Source of the DNA: Blautia massiliensis (ex Durand et al. 2017) | GTDB lineage: Bacteria > Bacillota > Clostridia > Lachnospirales > Lachnospiraceae | Direction: 5' to 3' | Assembly (NCBI RefSeq): GCF_001487165.1 | Contig: NZ_LN913006.1 | Span: forward strand, 685,596-749,595 | DNA: 64,000 nt | Shown: positions 45,675 through 54,331 of the stretch, piece by piece | Position numbering within the stretch: the stretch's first letter is position 1 | Layout: every line of letters starts with the position of its first letter | Notes under the pieces: model-generated | The model's input: only the letters and a program-made list of their open reading frames with translations | The model's database searches: none | What the model was told of the DNA's origin: nothing | Translations under genes and position numbers: made by a program

Positions 45675-47039
45675 TTATCCGATATACGGGAATATTAAAG
45701 TGGCTTCACACCCTTTCGGGAAAACATTAGTAAGTTTGAAAGTGCCGTTATGAGCTATGGCGACTTGTTGGACAATCAGCAATCCAAGCCCATGTCTTAA
45801 ATCAAGCCGTTCATCTGTGCTTTCCATATAATGCGGTTTTTCTTCCAGCTCTTGCAGCTTTTCAGCAGACAGACCCGTTCCGTTATCCGTAACCGCCAAG
45901 ATAAGATGGTTTTGCGATGCTGTAAGCGAAAGGCAGACTTCACAGCCCTGTGGGTTGTGTTTCATGCTGTTCTGGACAAGGTTGTTTACAGCTCGCGAAA
46001 TCAATCTGGCATCACATTCCAACACAGCATTTTCGGCGTCAGGAGTGATCTTAATTCCGATGTTGTAGCTATCGGAAATTCCTGTATTCAACAGGTCTGC
46101 TACATAGGATCGCAGTAGTTTGGATAAGCGAACCATCTCTTTATGAAGCGGCTGCATCTCATATTCCAACTGCGATACTAAATTCAAATCCTGCACCAGC
46201 TCTTTGATTTTTACACTTTGCTTCCGTACTATTTCCGCCTGTTCACGGATGCTCTTGCTGGCAGCTTTACTTTCTGCAATACGGTCCGCATACCCCATAA
46301 TCATGGAGAGAGGTGTGCGGATGTCATGGGAAACGCCGCTGATCCAGTTCGCCCGCGCTTCATTTTGCCTATTCAAAATGGAAGAAGCTTTGTTTACACT
46401 GCTTGCAATTTCCGATAGTTCTCCGCTGATATGAAGTGAAACTGGCTTTCCGTCTGCCAAAGTTTTCACAGCGGACACAATCGGTTCGGTATTGTGAATG
46501 ATTCTGCGTTTGGAAAAGTAATAGGCTGAAAAGAGGCACAGCAAATCCAAGCCAAGCATCCCCAGCACAAAGATGGGGAGTCGTTGAAGTGCTGCAATGG
46601 AATAGTAATTGCTGGTGAGTTTTGTGTAGCTGTCTGTGGGATAGCCCAGCACCAACAACCCATCATCGGTGTTCCAAATAAAAACCGGGTAATCCTCAAT
46701 ATACCCTTTTGAAAATAGTGCGACATCTTGAATTGTGTAATTTTTCGGCACATTGTCCGGCAAATCAACCGACCAATAACATTGACCATCTGTGTTCAAG
46801 TAGATCGCCCAAATATGATTCTGTCGGAGCATTTGCACCGCCTCATCCGATAATTGTTCCGGTGTAGCAGCGGTAGCAGTCATTTCCAACATGGCTTGCG
46901 GGGATGAATCGCCATAATCCTCGGTCACAATCTTTTGAAAAGTCAGACCGAATACTACTGCATTAAGAAAAAGCAATATCAGAATAAAGGCAACGAACGA
47001 CACAAGATATTTAGATATATAACTTCCGAATGATTTCAT
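45675..47039 (-). CDS. Sensor histidine kinase
   Basis: The 454-residue protein has membrane spans near 11-33 and 153-172 and an extracellular domain of about 115 residues. A HAMP-like linker, the phospho-acceptor motif VSHDIRTPLSM and an ATPase domain with NLVQNSMKHN and GLGLLIVQQ follow. It probably senses an extracellular peptide and phosphorylates the regulator encoded four bases upstream. The pair is divergent from the LanFEG-like exporter at 47902, the common layout of lantibiotic immunity loci. Confidence 0.9.
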   Translation of the reverse strand: MKSFGSYISKYLVSFVAFILILLFLNAVVFGLTFQKIVTEDYGDSSPQAMLEMTATAATPEQLSDEAVQMLRQNHIWAIYLNTDGQCYWSVDLPDNVPKNYTIQDVALFSKGYIEDYPVFIWNTDDGLLVLGYPTDSYTKLTSNYYSIAALQRLPIFVLGMLGLDLLCLFSAYYFSKRRIIHNTEPIVSAVKTLADGKPVSLHISGELSEIASSVNKASSILNRQNEARANWISGVSHDIRTPLSMIMGYADRIAESKAASKSIREQAEIVRKQSVKIKELVQDLNLVSQLEYEMQPLHKEMVRLSKLLRSYVADLLNTGISDSYNIGIKITPDAENAVLECDARLISRAVNNLVQNSMKHNPQGCEVCLSLTASQNHLILAVTDNGTGLSAEKLQELEEKPHYMESTDERLDLRHGLGLLIVQQVAIAHNGTFKLTNVFPKGCEATLIFPYIG

Positions 47040-47043
47040 GACA

Positions 47044-47745
47044 TCACTTCCTTGCTATCAGCTTATAGCCTAATCCTTTAATGGTTATTAGGGACACGGG
47101 TTTTGATGGATCGGTTTCAATTTTTTCCCGGACGCGCCGGACATGAGCATTGAGGCTGTTTTCGTAGCCAAAAGGATTATCCCCCCAGAGGGCTTCACAA
47201 AGCGCATCTACGGTAACAATCTTTCCAGCATTACGGGCAAGCGTTTCAAGTAAAGTATGTTCTTTGGCTGTCAGGGAGATAATTTCGCTGCCCTTATGGA
47301 CTTCGGCCCGGCTGAAATCAATCGTACATCCATCCAAAACAAGCAGCGGTGAATCCTCTTTGTAGGTCCGCCGCAGTACCGCATAGATACGCAGTAACAG
47401 TTCCTGCGGCATAAAGGGCTTAGAAATGTAGTCATCTGCACCAAGCCCCAATCCCGATAATTTGTCTGCTGCTTCGTCCTTTGCTGTTAAGAAAATGATC
47501 GGCACATTGGTAAAAGTGCGGAAATGTTGCATCAGAGAAAAGCCATCCCCATCCGGCAGCATGACATCCAAAACAATTAAATCGGGAGTTTCCTCTTTTG
47601 CGGTCAAAATAGCTTCTTTGACTGTCATTGCGGTAAGGACAGTTTCAAATCCTGCATCTTTCAATATATCTGAAACCATTTTCAATAGTTCCTGTTCATC
47701 ATCTACCAACAGGAGCCTTTTAGTATGTAAAAAGGAATTATCCAT
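47044..47745 (-). CDS. OmpR-type response regulator
   Basis: The 233-residue protein has a receiver domain with acidic DDE near residue 15, phospho-acceptor Asp in LIVLDVMLPDG (about 58) and Lys in YISKPF. A winged-helix domain (about 135-230) follows. It lies just ahead of the kinase gene on the minus strand. The 11-bp direct repeats at 47819-47840, in front of the exporter, are its likely binding site. Confidence 0.9.
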   Translation of the reverse strand: MDNSFLHTKRLLLVDDEQELLKMVSDILKDAGFETVLTAMTVKEAILTAKEETPDLIVLDVMLPDGDGFSLMQHFRTFTNVPIIFLTAKDEAADKLSGLGLGADDYISKPFMPQELLLRIYAVLRRTYKEDSPLLVLDGCTIDFSRAEVHKGSEIISLTAKEHTLLETLARNAGKIVTVDALCEALWGDNPFGYENSLNAHVRRVREKIETDPSKPVSLITIKGLGYKLIARK

Positions 47746-47818
47746 AGCAGTTTCTCCAATCTGATTTTGTTTGTTTCTATTATATCATGGGCTGTCCATT
47801 CTGCGTTCTTGTTCCTTG

Positions 47819-47840
47819 AAAAGTAAGGTAAAAGTAAGGA
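47819..47840 (+). promoter_or_regulatory. Direct repeat, likely response-regulator site
   Basis: AAAAGTAAGGT and AAAAGTAAGGA follow each other with an 11-bp period, the spacing usual for OmpR-type dimers. It lies 62 bp upstream of the exporter ATPase start. Confidence 0.65.
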
Positions 47841-47901
47841 CGGGAGAATGTAGATGTCAGGTTGAAGTTGTACCATAGAAGCATCGAAAGGAGATGTTTC
47901 T

Positions 47902-48666
47902 ATGGACTATATCATTACAACGGAACAGTTGACCAAGAAATATAAGAACTTCACTTCGGTCAATCATGTTTCGCTTCATATTCGCAAGGGCAGCATTTAT
48001 GGTTTTCTTGGCCCGAACGGGGCAGGCAAATCCACTACCATGAAAATGCTGTTGGGGTTGACCACTCCCACAAAAGGCAGCTTTACCATTGATGGGAAAC
48101 AGTTTCCGCAGGATCGGATTTCCATTCTCAAAGAGATCGGCTCTTTCATCGAAGCGCCGTCTTTCTACGCGAATCTCACCGGGCGGGAAAATCTTGACAT
48201 TATCCGCCGCATTTTGGGACTGCCGAAAGCTGATGTGGAAGATGCTCTGGAACTGGTAGGGCTGACCGAGTTTGGCGACCGGCTGGCAAAACAGTATTCG
48301 CTGGGAATGAAGCAACGCTTGGGCCTTGCCGGGGCGCTCTTGGGGCGTCCGCCGATTCTGATTCTGGACGAACCCACAAACGGTCTTGACCCGTCTGGTA
48401 TCCATGAAATCCGCAATCTGGTAAAATCCTTGCCCAGCCTTTACGACTGCACGGTGCTGATCTCGTCCCATATGCTGTCTGAAATCGAATTGATTGCAGA
48501 TGACATTGGAATTCTCAACCACGGGCGGCTGCTGTTTGAGGGAAGCATGAATGATCTGCGTCAATACGCCCTGCAATCCGGCTTCGCTGCGGACAATCTG
48601 GAAGATGTGTTCCTTTCTATGGTTGAGAAAGATAACATGGACAGAAAGCAGAGGGCAAAATTATGA
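47902..48666 (+). CDS. ABC ATPase, lantibiotic-immunity (LanF) type
   Basis: The 254-residue ATPase has Walker A GPNGAGKST (about 39), signature YSLGMKQRLGLA (about 132) and Walker B LILDEPTNGLDP (about 152). The sequence and the two small permeases that follow match LanFEG/BcrA-like exporters that remove lantibiotics or bacitracin from the membrane. SD AAAGGAG precedes ATG 47902. The stop overlaps the first permease. Confidence 0.9.
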   Translation: MDYIITTEQLTKKYKNFTSVNHVSLHIRKGSIYGFLGPNGAGKSTTMKMLLGLTTPTKGSFTIDGKQFPQDRISILKEIGSFIEAPSFYANLTGRENLDIIRRILGLPKADVEDALELVGLTEFGDRLAKQYSLGMKQRLGLAGALLGRPPILILDEPTNGLDPSGIHEIRNLVKSLPSLYDCTVLISSHMLSEIELIADDIGILNHGRLLFEGSMNDLRQYALQSGFAADNLEDVFLSMVEKDNMDRKQRAKL

Positions 48667-49388
48667 AAACGCTGGCAATCGAACTTCGGAAAGAAAAGCG
48701 AACCGGCGTGATTCCTGTGCTGCTGGCCGTTGGTGTCTTGGGAGCCGCCTACGCATTTGTCAATTTCATTGTGCGGAAAGACACACTTCTGAATCTGCCG
48801 CTGGCCCCGATGGATGTCTTGTTGACCCAGCTCTACGGCATGATTATGGTGCTGAATCTGTTCGGTATCGTGGTTGCTACCTGCATGATCTACAACATGG
48901 AATTTAAGGGAAGTGCCGTAAAGAAGATGTATATGCTTCCCGTCAGCGTCCCAGTCATGTATCTGTGCAAATTTCTGATTCTGACGGTCATGTTTTTGGT
49001 TGCAATCGTGCTGCAAAACCTGGCACTTGCACAGATTGGAATGACGGACTTGCCGGACGGAGCATTTGAGATGGGTACGCTGGTACGCTTTGCCGGATAC
49101 TCTTTTCTCACATCCATGCCGGTACTGTCGTTTATGCTGTTGATTTTCTCGCGCTTTGAAAATATGTGGGTGCCGCTTGGAATTGGTGTTGCCGGTTTTC
49201 TGAGTGGTATGGCCCTTGCAAATTCGGGGCTGATGCTTTTGCTGGTGCATCCTTTTGTGATTATTCTGAAACCAGCAGTAGCCATGAGTGCCCAGCCTGA
49301 TTCGACGGTTGCCCTTGTCGCTTTGGTGGAAACACTGTTGTTCCTTGCTGTGGGCTTGTGGCTGGCGAAGTACAGACGCTACGAGTAA
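48663..49388 (+). CDS. ABC-2 permease, MutE/EpiE-like
   Basis: The 241-residue protein has six hydrophobic segments and begins MKTLAIELRKEKRTG, a typical start of LanE/LanG permeases. It forms the membrane part of the exporter with the next gene. It overlaps the ATPase stop by 4 bp and ends 16 bp before the second permease. Confidence 0.85.
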   Translation: MKTLAIELRKEKRTGVIPVLLAVGVLGAAYAFVNFIVRKDTLLNLPLAPMDVLLTQLYGMIMVLNLFGIVVATCMIYNMEFKGSAVKKMYMLPVSVPVMYLCKFLILTVMFLVAIVLQNLALAQIGMTDLPDGAFEMGTLVRFAGYSFLTSMPVLSFMLLIFSRFENMWVPLGIGVAGFLSGMALANSGLMLLLVHPFVIILKPAVAMSAQPDSTVALVALVETLLFLAVGLWLAKYRRYE

Positions 49389-49404
49389 GGAGGGATAATA
49401 AGAA

Positions 49405-50175
49405 ATGAGCTTTTTGGATTTACTCAAAATCGAGTTTATGAAAGTAAAACGCTCCAAAATCGTACCCCTGATTTTCATTGCACCTTTATTGGTGGTGGTT
49501 TCCGGGGTTGCGAATTTGAGCAACTACTTTACACCGGAATACACCAATGCGTGGCCTGCCATGTTTATTCAAAGTGCGCTTGTTTACGCCTACTATCTGC
49601 TTCCATTCAGCATGATCGTGGTTTGCGTGATGATCGCAGGACGAGAAACAGGAAATAACGGGATTCTGAAAATGCTGGCGCTACCGGTCAGCCGCTGCGC
49701 ATTATCCATTGCCAAATTCTGTGTGCTTACCTTTTATCTGTTTATGGAGATGGTGGTGTTTCTTGTCGTATTTGTAATCGCTGGGCTGATTGCGACACAG
49801 ACAATGGGAGTAACAGAAACCCTGCCGATCCTATATCTTCTGAAATGGTGCTTGGGGCTGTTTCTGACTATGCTGCCGTGCATTGCGGCTATGTGGGCCA
49901 TCACTGTGCTGTTTGAAAAACCGCTTCTTTCTGTGGGATTAAATCTGCTGCTTGTGATTCCCGGTGTATTGGTTGCGAATACGCCGCTGTGGATCGCCTA
50001 CCCGTACTGTTACAGCGGTTATCTCGTTTCCTGCTCTCTCCATGACTTTACAGCAGAAACTTCCGACGCCGCTTTTTCGTTTTCGGTGTTTCCGTTCCTG
50101 CCGTGCGCGATTGTAGTGTTTGGCCTGTTTTTCGCGTTGGCTGTCACCCAATTTGGGAAAAAAGAAATGAGGTAA
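49405..50175 (+). CDS. ABC-2 permease, MutG/LanG-like
   Basis: The 256-residue protein has six hydrophobic segments and begins MSFLDLLKIEFMKVKRSK, the same class as the previous gene. It would pair with it under the LanF-type ATPase. SD AAGGAGGG at 49387-49394 precedes ATG 49405. A short truncated gene follows after 4 bp. Confidence 0.85.
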   Translation: MSFLDLLKIEFMKVKRSKIVPLIFIAPLLVVVSGVANLSNYFTPEYTNAWPAMFIQSALVYAYYLLPFSMIVVCVMIAGRETGNNGILKMLALPVSRCALSIAKFCVLTFYLFMEMVVFLVVFVIAGLIATQTMGVTETLPILYLLKWCLGLFLTMLPCIAAMWAITVLFEKPLLSVGLNLLLVIPGVLVANTPLWIAYPYCYSGYLVSCSLHDFTAETSDAAFSFSVFPFLPCAIVVFGLFFALAVTQFGKKEMR

Positions 50176-50179
50176 AACT

Positions 50180-50338
50180 ATGGAAAAGAAAAAATTTCAA
50201 TCAGTTAGTATCGCTGCGCTCATTGTGAGCATCCTACCGCTGGTGGCTCTTGCCCCATCGCTTCTGCACCTTTCGCTGTCGGATGGAGTCCGAACCGCTT
50301 GGGCCGGAGCCAATATCGTTTTTGTCCAGTATGTTTAA
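50180..50338 (+). pseudogene. Truncated membrane-protein gene at the exporter operon end
   Basis: Fifty-two residues, with one hydrophobic helix (SIAALIVSILPLVALAPSLL) and a second segment that breaks off at NIVFVQYV. The sequence looks like the beginning of a longer membrane protein. At about 50326 composition changes to AT-rich unrelated DNA with GGGTCTGACCCC. The gene is thus cut by a deletion or insertion. Confidence 0.6.
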
Positions 50339-50399
50339 TAGGGTCTGACCCCAATGTCGGGAACTTTGAGAAGTGTTAACAGGTATATATTGGAAGAAT

Positions 50400-50422
50400 T
50401 CAGCCAGGGGAACTCTGGCTGA
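50400..50422. repeat. Short inverted repeat
   Basis: TCAGCCAG and CTGGCTGA pair around GGGAACT, next to the junction with the truncated exporter gene. It may belong to an insertion-sequence end or an old terminator. Confidence 0.4.
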
Positions 50423-50617
50423 TATAAAAACACATCTGCAGAAATAGTGACTGAAGAAATTTTGAGTAGTGGAATTGGGAAGAAGTATTTAGATACTATA
50501 ATAAAGAGATTAGCTGGCTTGTATACTAACAGAGAGGACATAGTAAACAGATTTGCGTTATTATCAGGGATTGTAGGGAGATTCCGAAGAGCTTTTGTTC
50601 AGATGATGAAACAATAG
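50423..50617 (+). pseudogene. Decayed gene fragment 1
   Basis: The open frame gives protein-like sequence (TSAEIVTEEILSSGIGKKY, then NREDIVNRFALLSG) with no start codon or SD and no family I recognise. It ends at TAG 50615. Together with the next fragment it fills the roughly 600-bp gap between the exporter and the PBP, so the gap is gene debris. Confidence 0.4.
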
Positions 50618-50772
50618 GATTGGTACAGGAAATATATGGAACAAAAGTTAATAAAGGGATTTGTTGCGTTTTCTGCTATAATAATCTGCCAGCAAAGAAT
50701 GTGTTGTCTGAATATGTTTGTGATTATAAGAAACGAGCAGGGTTATTTCAAAGATCAGCAGATTTAGAGTAG
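50530..50772 (+). pseudogene. Decayed gene fragment 2
   Basis: A second open frame, overlapping fragment 1, reads CVIIRDCREIPKSF, then NKGICCVFCYNNLPAK and ends DLE. It has no start codon. A frameshift may join the two fragments. The function is not recognisable. Confidence 0.4.
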
Positions 50773-50966
50773 TTCTTTTTTTTCTGAGAGAAAATTAAAA
50801 ATCGTTTTTGGTTCTTCTGGAGAGTGATTATAGCGTTTGGGAAACATCCGGAGAAACCATTACCTCAGAGTGTCGTAAAGTTCTTTATCAAAGAAGGCTT
50901 TGAGATGCCCTTTCTTTTTTATGCAAATCTTTTCTCTTGTCTACATATATAAACCTAAGAAAAAGC

Positions 50967-50997
50967 TTGACGTTTAAATATTACAAGTGTAATATTT
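50967..50997 (+). promoter_or_regulatory. PBP promoter with BlaI/MecI operator
   Basis: TTGACG (50967-50972) and TAATAT (50990-50995) have a 17-bp spacer. A perfect palindrome with arms AAATATTACA and TGTAATATTT around AG (50976-50997) covers spacer and -10. The TACA..TGTA core is that of BlaI/MecI operators, so the repressor encoded at 57400 should shut this promoter. Confidence 0.85.
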
Positions 50998-51030
50998 AAG
51001 AAAATATGAAAAAAGGAGAAATAAAACTAT

Positions 51031-53133
51031 ATGAGAAAAAAGAAAAGAAAAAAACACACGAAGATTATTACAAAAATAGTTTTATTTAGCGGTATATTGA
51101 TTGGTGGTGGAATCGGTATTGTAACAATAATGAATTGTAATGTTCCTGAAAAAAGACTAATGGAATATATGAAATATATTGAAAAAGGGGAATATGAGCA
51201 AATGTATGCCATGCTGGATCAGAAAAAAAGCAGCATGAACAGTAAGGAAGAATTTATAGAACGAAATTCTAAAATATATGAAGGCATTGAGATGTCTGAT
51301 CTGTCCATAACCGATATTACAGTAAAAAGACAAGAAAACGGAAATGCGGCAGTTTCCTATACAACAAATATGCAGACTGCTGCAGGAAATGTAGAATTTA
51401 CCAACGATGCGGTATTTTCACATGATTGGACAGGATATCATTTAATCTGGCAGGATCAGTTGATTTTTCCAGAGTTATCTGCAACGGATAAAGTTCAGGT
51501 AACGTCAGAAGAGGCAAAGAGAGGAGATATTTTAGACAGAAATGGTCGTCAGTTGGCTGGAGAGGGAACTGCATCTTCGGTAGGAATTGTTCCGGGCAGG
51601 ATGGAGAACAGAGAAGATACAATAAAAAAACTGGCAGAGTATCTTGGAATTGGAGCAGACGAAATTGAGGATAAGTTAAAAGCTGGTTGGGTAAAAGCAG
51701 ATTCTTTTGTACCAGTAGCAACAATTCCTAAAATACAAGAGGTCGATCTTTTGACAGTGAATCCGGATAAAACTGTTCTGGAAGAAAAAGAAAAGCAGGA
51801 CACATTATTGAAGATTCCAGGTATTATGTTATCTGATGTAAAAGTACGAACTTATTATCTAAAAGAAGCTGCCTCTCATCTGGTAGGGTATGTACAGGCG
51901 GTTACAGCCGAAGATTTGCAGGAACATAAAGGGGAAGGGTATCGTACAAACAGTGTGATTGGAAAGACTGGACTGGAAACGCTTTATGAAAAAGAACTAA
52001 AAGGAACAGATGGGTGTGAAATCTGTATTGTAGATGCAAATGGAAATAAAAAAAGTGTTATTGCATATGAGCCTAGAAAAGATGGAGAAGATATCCATAT
52101 TACGATTGATGGTGATCTTCAAAGTACTCTTTATGAACAATTTAAAGAAGACAGAGGATGTTCTGTAGCTTTGAATCCTTATACAGGGGAAGTATTGGCG
52201 TTGGTAAGTACGCCATCTTATGATAATAATGATTTTGTACGTGGAATGGACAACAGCCAGTGGAGTGCATTAAATGAAAATGAAGACAGGCCTTTATACA
52301 ACCGCTTTCGCCAGACATGGTGTCCTGGCTCAACTTTTAAACCTGTAATTGCTGCAATTGGATTAAAAGTGGGGGCATTTACTGCAAATGACGATTTTGG
52401 AAATGAGGGTCTGGCGTGGCAGAAAGATTCCTCGTGGGGAGATTATACAGTGACTACACTTCATGATTATGAACCTGTGATCTTGAAAAATGCGCTTATT
52501 TATTCAGATAATATTTATTTTGCAAAAGCAGCATTAAAAATTGGTGCGGATCAACTGATGCAGTCTCTAAATCAAATAGGATTTAATCAGGAACTTCCAT
52601 TTGATATTAAAATGTCAGAGTCCCAATATTCTAATATGGACAAGATAGAAACAGAAATCCAGCTTGCTGACAGTGGGTATGGACAGGGACAGATTCTGGT
52701 AAATCCTTTGCATCTTGCAAGCATTTATACGGCTTTTCTAAATGATGGAAATATGATAAAGCCATATCTTCACGCGGATGGTGGAAGCACTTCCAGTGAA
52801 ATCTGGATAAAAGATGCTTTTTCACCACAAATTGTTTCGGAGGTTATGGAGGGGTTAGAGGGTGTAGTGAATAACCCGGAAGGAACTGGTTATGGAGCAT
52901 GCCGGGAAGACATTAGATTAGCAGGAAAAACCGGAACAGCGGAACTGAAAGCTACAAAAGAAGATACATCTGGAACAGAAATTGGCTGGTTTACAGTTTT
53001 TACTACAGATAGAGATACAAAGAATCCTATTTTGCTCATCAGTATGGTAGAGAATGTGAAAGATATTGGAGGAAGCGGTTATGTGGTGGAAAAGGATAAG
53101 GCGATACTGGATGAATATCTTGGTAATGAATAA
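51031..53133 (+). CDS. MecA-like penicillin-binding protein (transpeptidase)
   Basis: The 700-residue protein has a membrane anchor (about 14-34), an NTF2-like N-terminal domain (about 40-140) as in PBP2a, a dimerisation domain (about 160-330) and a transpeptidase domain. The active-site motifs are S434-T-F-K437, S492-D-N494 and K633-T-G635. It would crosslink peptidoglycan outside the membrane. Low-affinity versions give beta-lactam resistance. The operator in its promoter and the linked BlaR1/BlaI pair argue that it is induced by beta-lactams. Low affinity itself cannot be read from the sequence. Confidence 0.88.
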   Translation: MRKKKRKKHTKIITKIVLFSGILIGGGIGIVTIMNCNVPEKRLMEYMKYIEKGEYEQMYAMLDQKKSSMNSKEEFIERNSKIYEGIEMSDLSITDITVKRQENGNAAVSYTTNMQTAAGNVEFTNDAVFSHDWTGYHLIWQDQLIFPELSATDKVQVTSEEAKRGDILDRNGRQLAGEGTASSVGIVPGRMENREDTIKKLAEYLGIGADEIEDKLKAGWVKADSFVPVATIPKIQEVDLLTVNPDKTVLEEKEKQDTLLKIPGIMLSDVKVRTYYLKEAASHLVGYVQAVTAEDLQEHKGEGYRTNSVIGKTGLETLYEKELKGTDGCEICIVDANGNKKSVIAYEPRKDGEDIHITIDGDLQSTLYEQFKEDRGCSVALNPYTGEVLALVSTPSYDNNDFVRGMDNSQWSALNENEDRPLYNRFRQTWCPGSTFKPVIAAIGLKVGAFTANDDFGNEGLAWQKDSSWGDYTVTTLHDYEPVILKNALIYSDNIYFAKAALKIGADQLMQSLNQIGFNQELPFDIKMSESQYSNMDKIETEIQLADSGYGQGQILVNPLHLASIYTAFLNDGNMIKPYLHADGGSTSSEIWIKDAFSPQIVSEVMEGLEGVVNNPEGTGYGACREDIRLAGKTGTAELKATKEDTSGTEIGWFTVFTTDRDTKNPILLISMVENVKDIGGSGYVVEKDKAILDEYLGNE

Positions 53134-53144
53134 TTTTTACCTTT

Positions 53145-53161
53145 AAATATTACAAATGTAA
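53145..53161 (+). promoter_or_regulatory. Second BlaI/MecI operator, before the first secreted-protein gene
   Basis: AAATATTACA followed by AA and TGTAA repeats the left arm and half the right arm of the PBP operator. It lies 13 bp upstream of ATG 53174. Confidence 0.65.
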
Positions 53162-53173
53162 GAGGAAAATGAT

Positions 53174-54331
53174 ATGAAAAAAATTTGGAAAATATTTGTG
53201 GGAGTTATTTTTCTTGCTGTCTGTAGTGGATGTGGCATAAAGAAAGAGCAGAAAAAGACAATTGAAGATACGAAAGAAAAAATTTACAGAGAGTGTGAAA
53301 TGCTAGCAGAAGGCTATCGGAACATATATGAGAATGCTGTGAAAGAAAATGCACTATATGAGCTGAGTACAATACAAAAAAGTATGGATTATTTTGGAAA
53401 ATATGGATATGCAGTAATTGATTCCTACAATCAGCTGGATATGGTTCAAAGTATTAAAGTAGATGATTTTTTGAAAAAAGCAGAAAAAGAGAAGAATGGA
53501 AAAACTACTATATTTCAAGTTATAGCAGGGGATTATTTTATCCGGTATGATCTGAAAACCAAACAGGGGAAAATAGACGTTGAAGTAAGCTCTTTTAAAT
53601 GGAAAGAGGACACTTGGCAGGAAACATATTATCATGAGTTTAGAGCTAATTCATGGAAATATACAGAAAACGGGCATTTCTTTATAGAAGAATATCATCC
53701 GGCAGGATATGATGGACCGTCTGGATATCGGGACTTTCGGGTAGCACCGTTAAATAAAAAATGTCGGGAGTTGAATCGAAAATATATACTTCCTTTTGGA
53801 TATACACTTAATAAATTGTTTACTTCTAATTGGAGTGAAAAAAATTATGATGGAATAAATTTTTATGATGTTTTTGATCGTTTACTTTCAATGGAAGAAA
53901 AAACTGATGAATTTAAGGAAGGAAAGACTTATGAAATCCCAAAAGAATCATTTGAAACGATATTTCAAAAATATTTTAATATAAGCGCAGAGATACTGCA
54001 GACAGGAACGGTATTTCACACAGAAATACAGACATATCGGTATCGAACCAGAGGAATCGTATATGATTTTGCTCCCACACCATATATTCCATATCCGGAA
54101 GTTGTTTCCTACATAGAAAATCAAGATGGAACAATAACACTGGAAGTAAATGCGGTATGGCCACAAAAAGAATTAGATCAGGCGTTTTGTCATAGCGTAA
54201 CCATTCGGCTGTTAGATAAAGATAGATTTCAATATGTATCCAATTATGTATCAAGGTCAGAAATAGAGGTTACCTGGTATACGGAAAGATTATCAGACGA
54301 AAAGTGGGAGGAATGTTATGGAGATAATTGA
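53174..54331 (+). CDS. Lipoprotein of unknown function in the beta-lactam locus
   Basis: The 385-residue protein has a lipoprotein signal (FLAVCSGC, Cys20). An N-terminal helical part (about 25-75) and a mixed domain with WKYTENG, LNKKCRELNRKY and SNWSEKNYDG follow. The protein at 54318 shows the same phrases in the same order, so the two are paralogues. I do not know a biochemical function. A DUF6070-like family may apply, from memory only. The operator at 53145 suggests co-regulation with the PBP. It overlaps the next gene by 14 bp. Confidence 0.8.
   Translation: MKKIWKIFVGVIFLAVCSGCGIKKEQKKTIEDTKEKIYRECEMLAEGYRNIYENAVKENALYELSTIQKSMDYFGKYGYAVIDSYNQLDMVQSIKVDDFLKKAEKEKNGKTTIFQVIAGDYFIRYDLKTKQGKIDVEVSSFKWKEDTWQETYYHEFRANSWKYTENGHFFIEEYHPAGYDGPSGYRDFRVAPLNKKCRELNRKYILPFGYTLNKLFTSNWSEKNYDGINFYDVFDRLLSMEEKTDEFKEGKTYEIPKESFETIFQKYFNISAEILQTGTVFHTEIQTYRYRTRGIVYDFAPTPYIPYPEVVSYIENQDGTITLEVNAVWPQKELDQAFCHSVTIRLLDKDRFQYVSNYVSRSEIEVTWYTERLSDEKWEECYGDN

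Noticed and set aside
50338..50375. Insertion-sequence end with GGGTCTGACCCC
   Set aside because: No transposase gene, partner repeat or target duplication could be found, so it is noted only as part of the junction.
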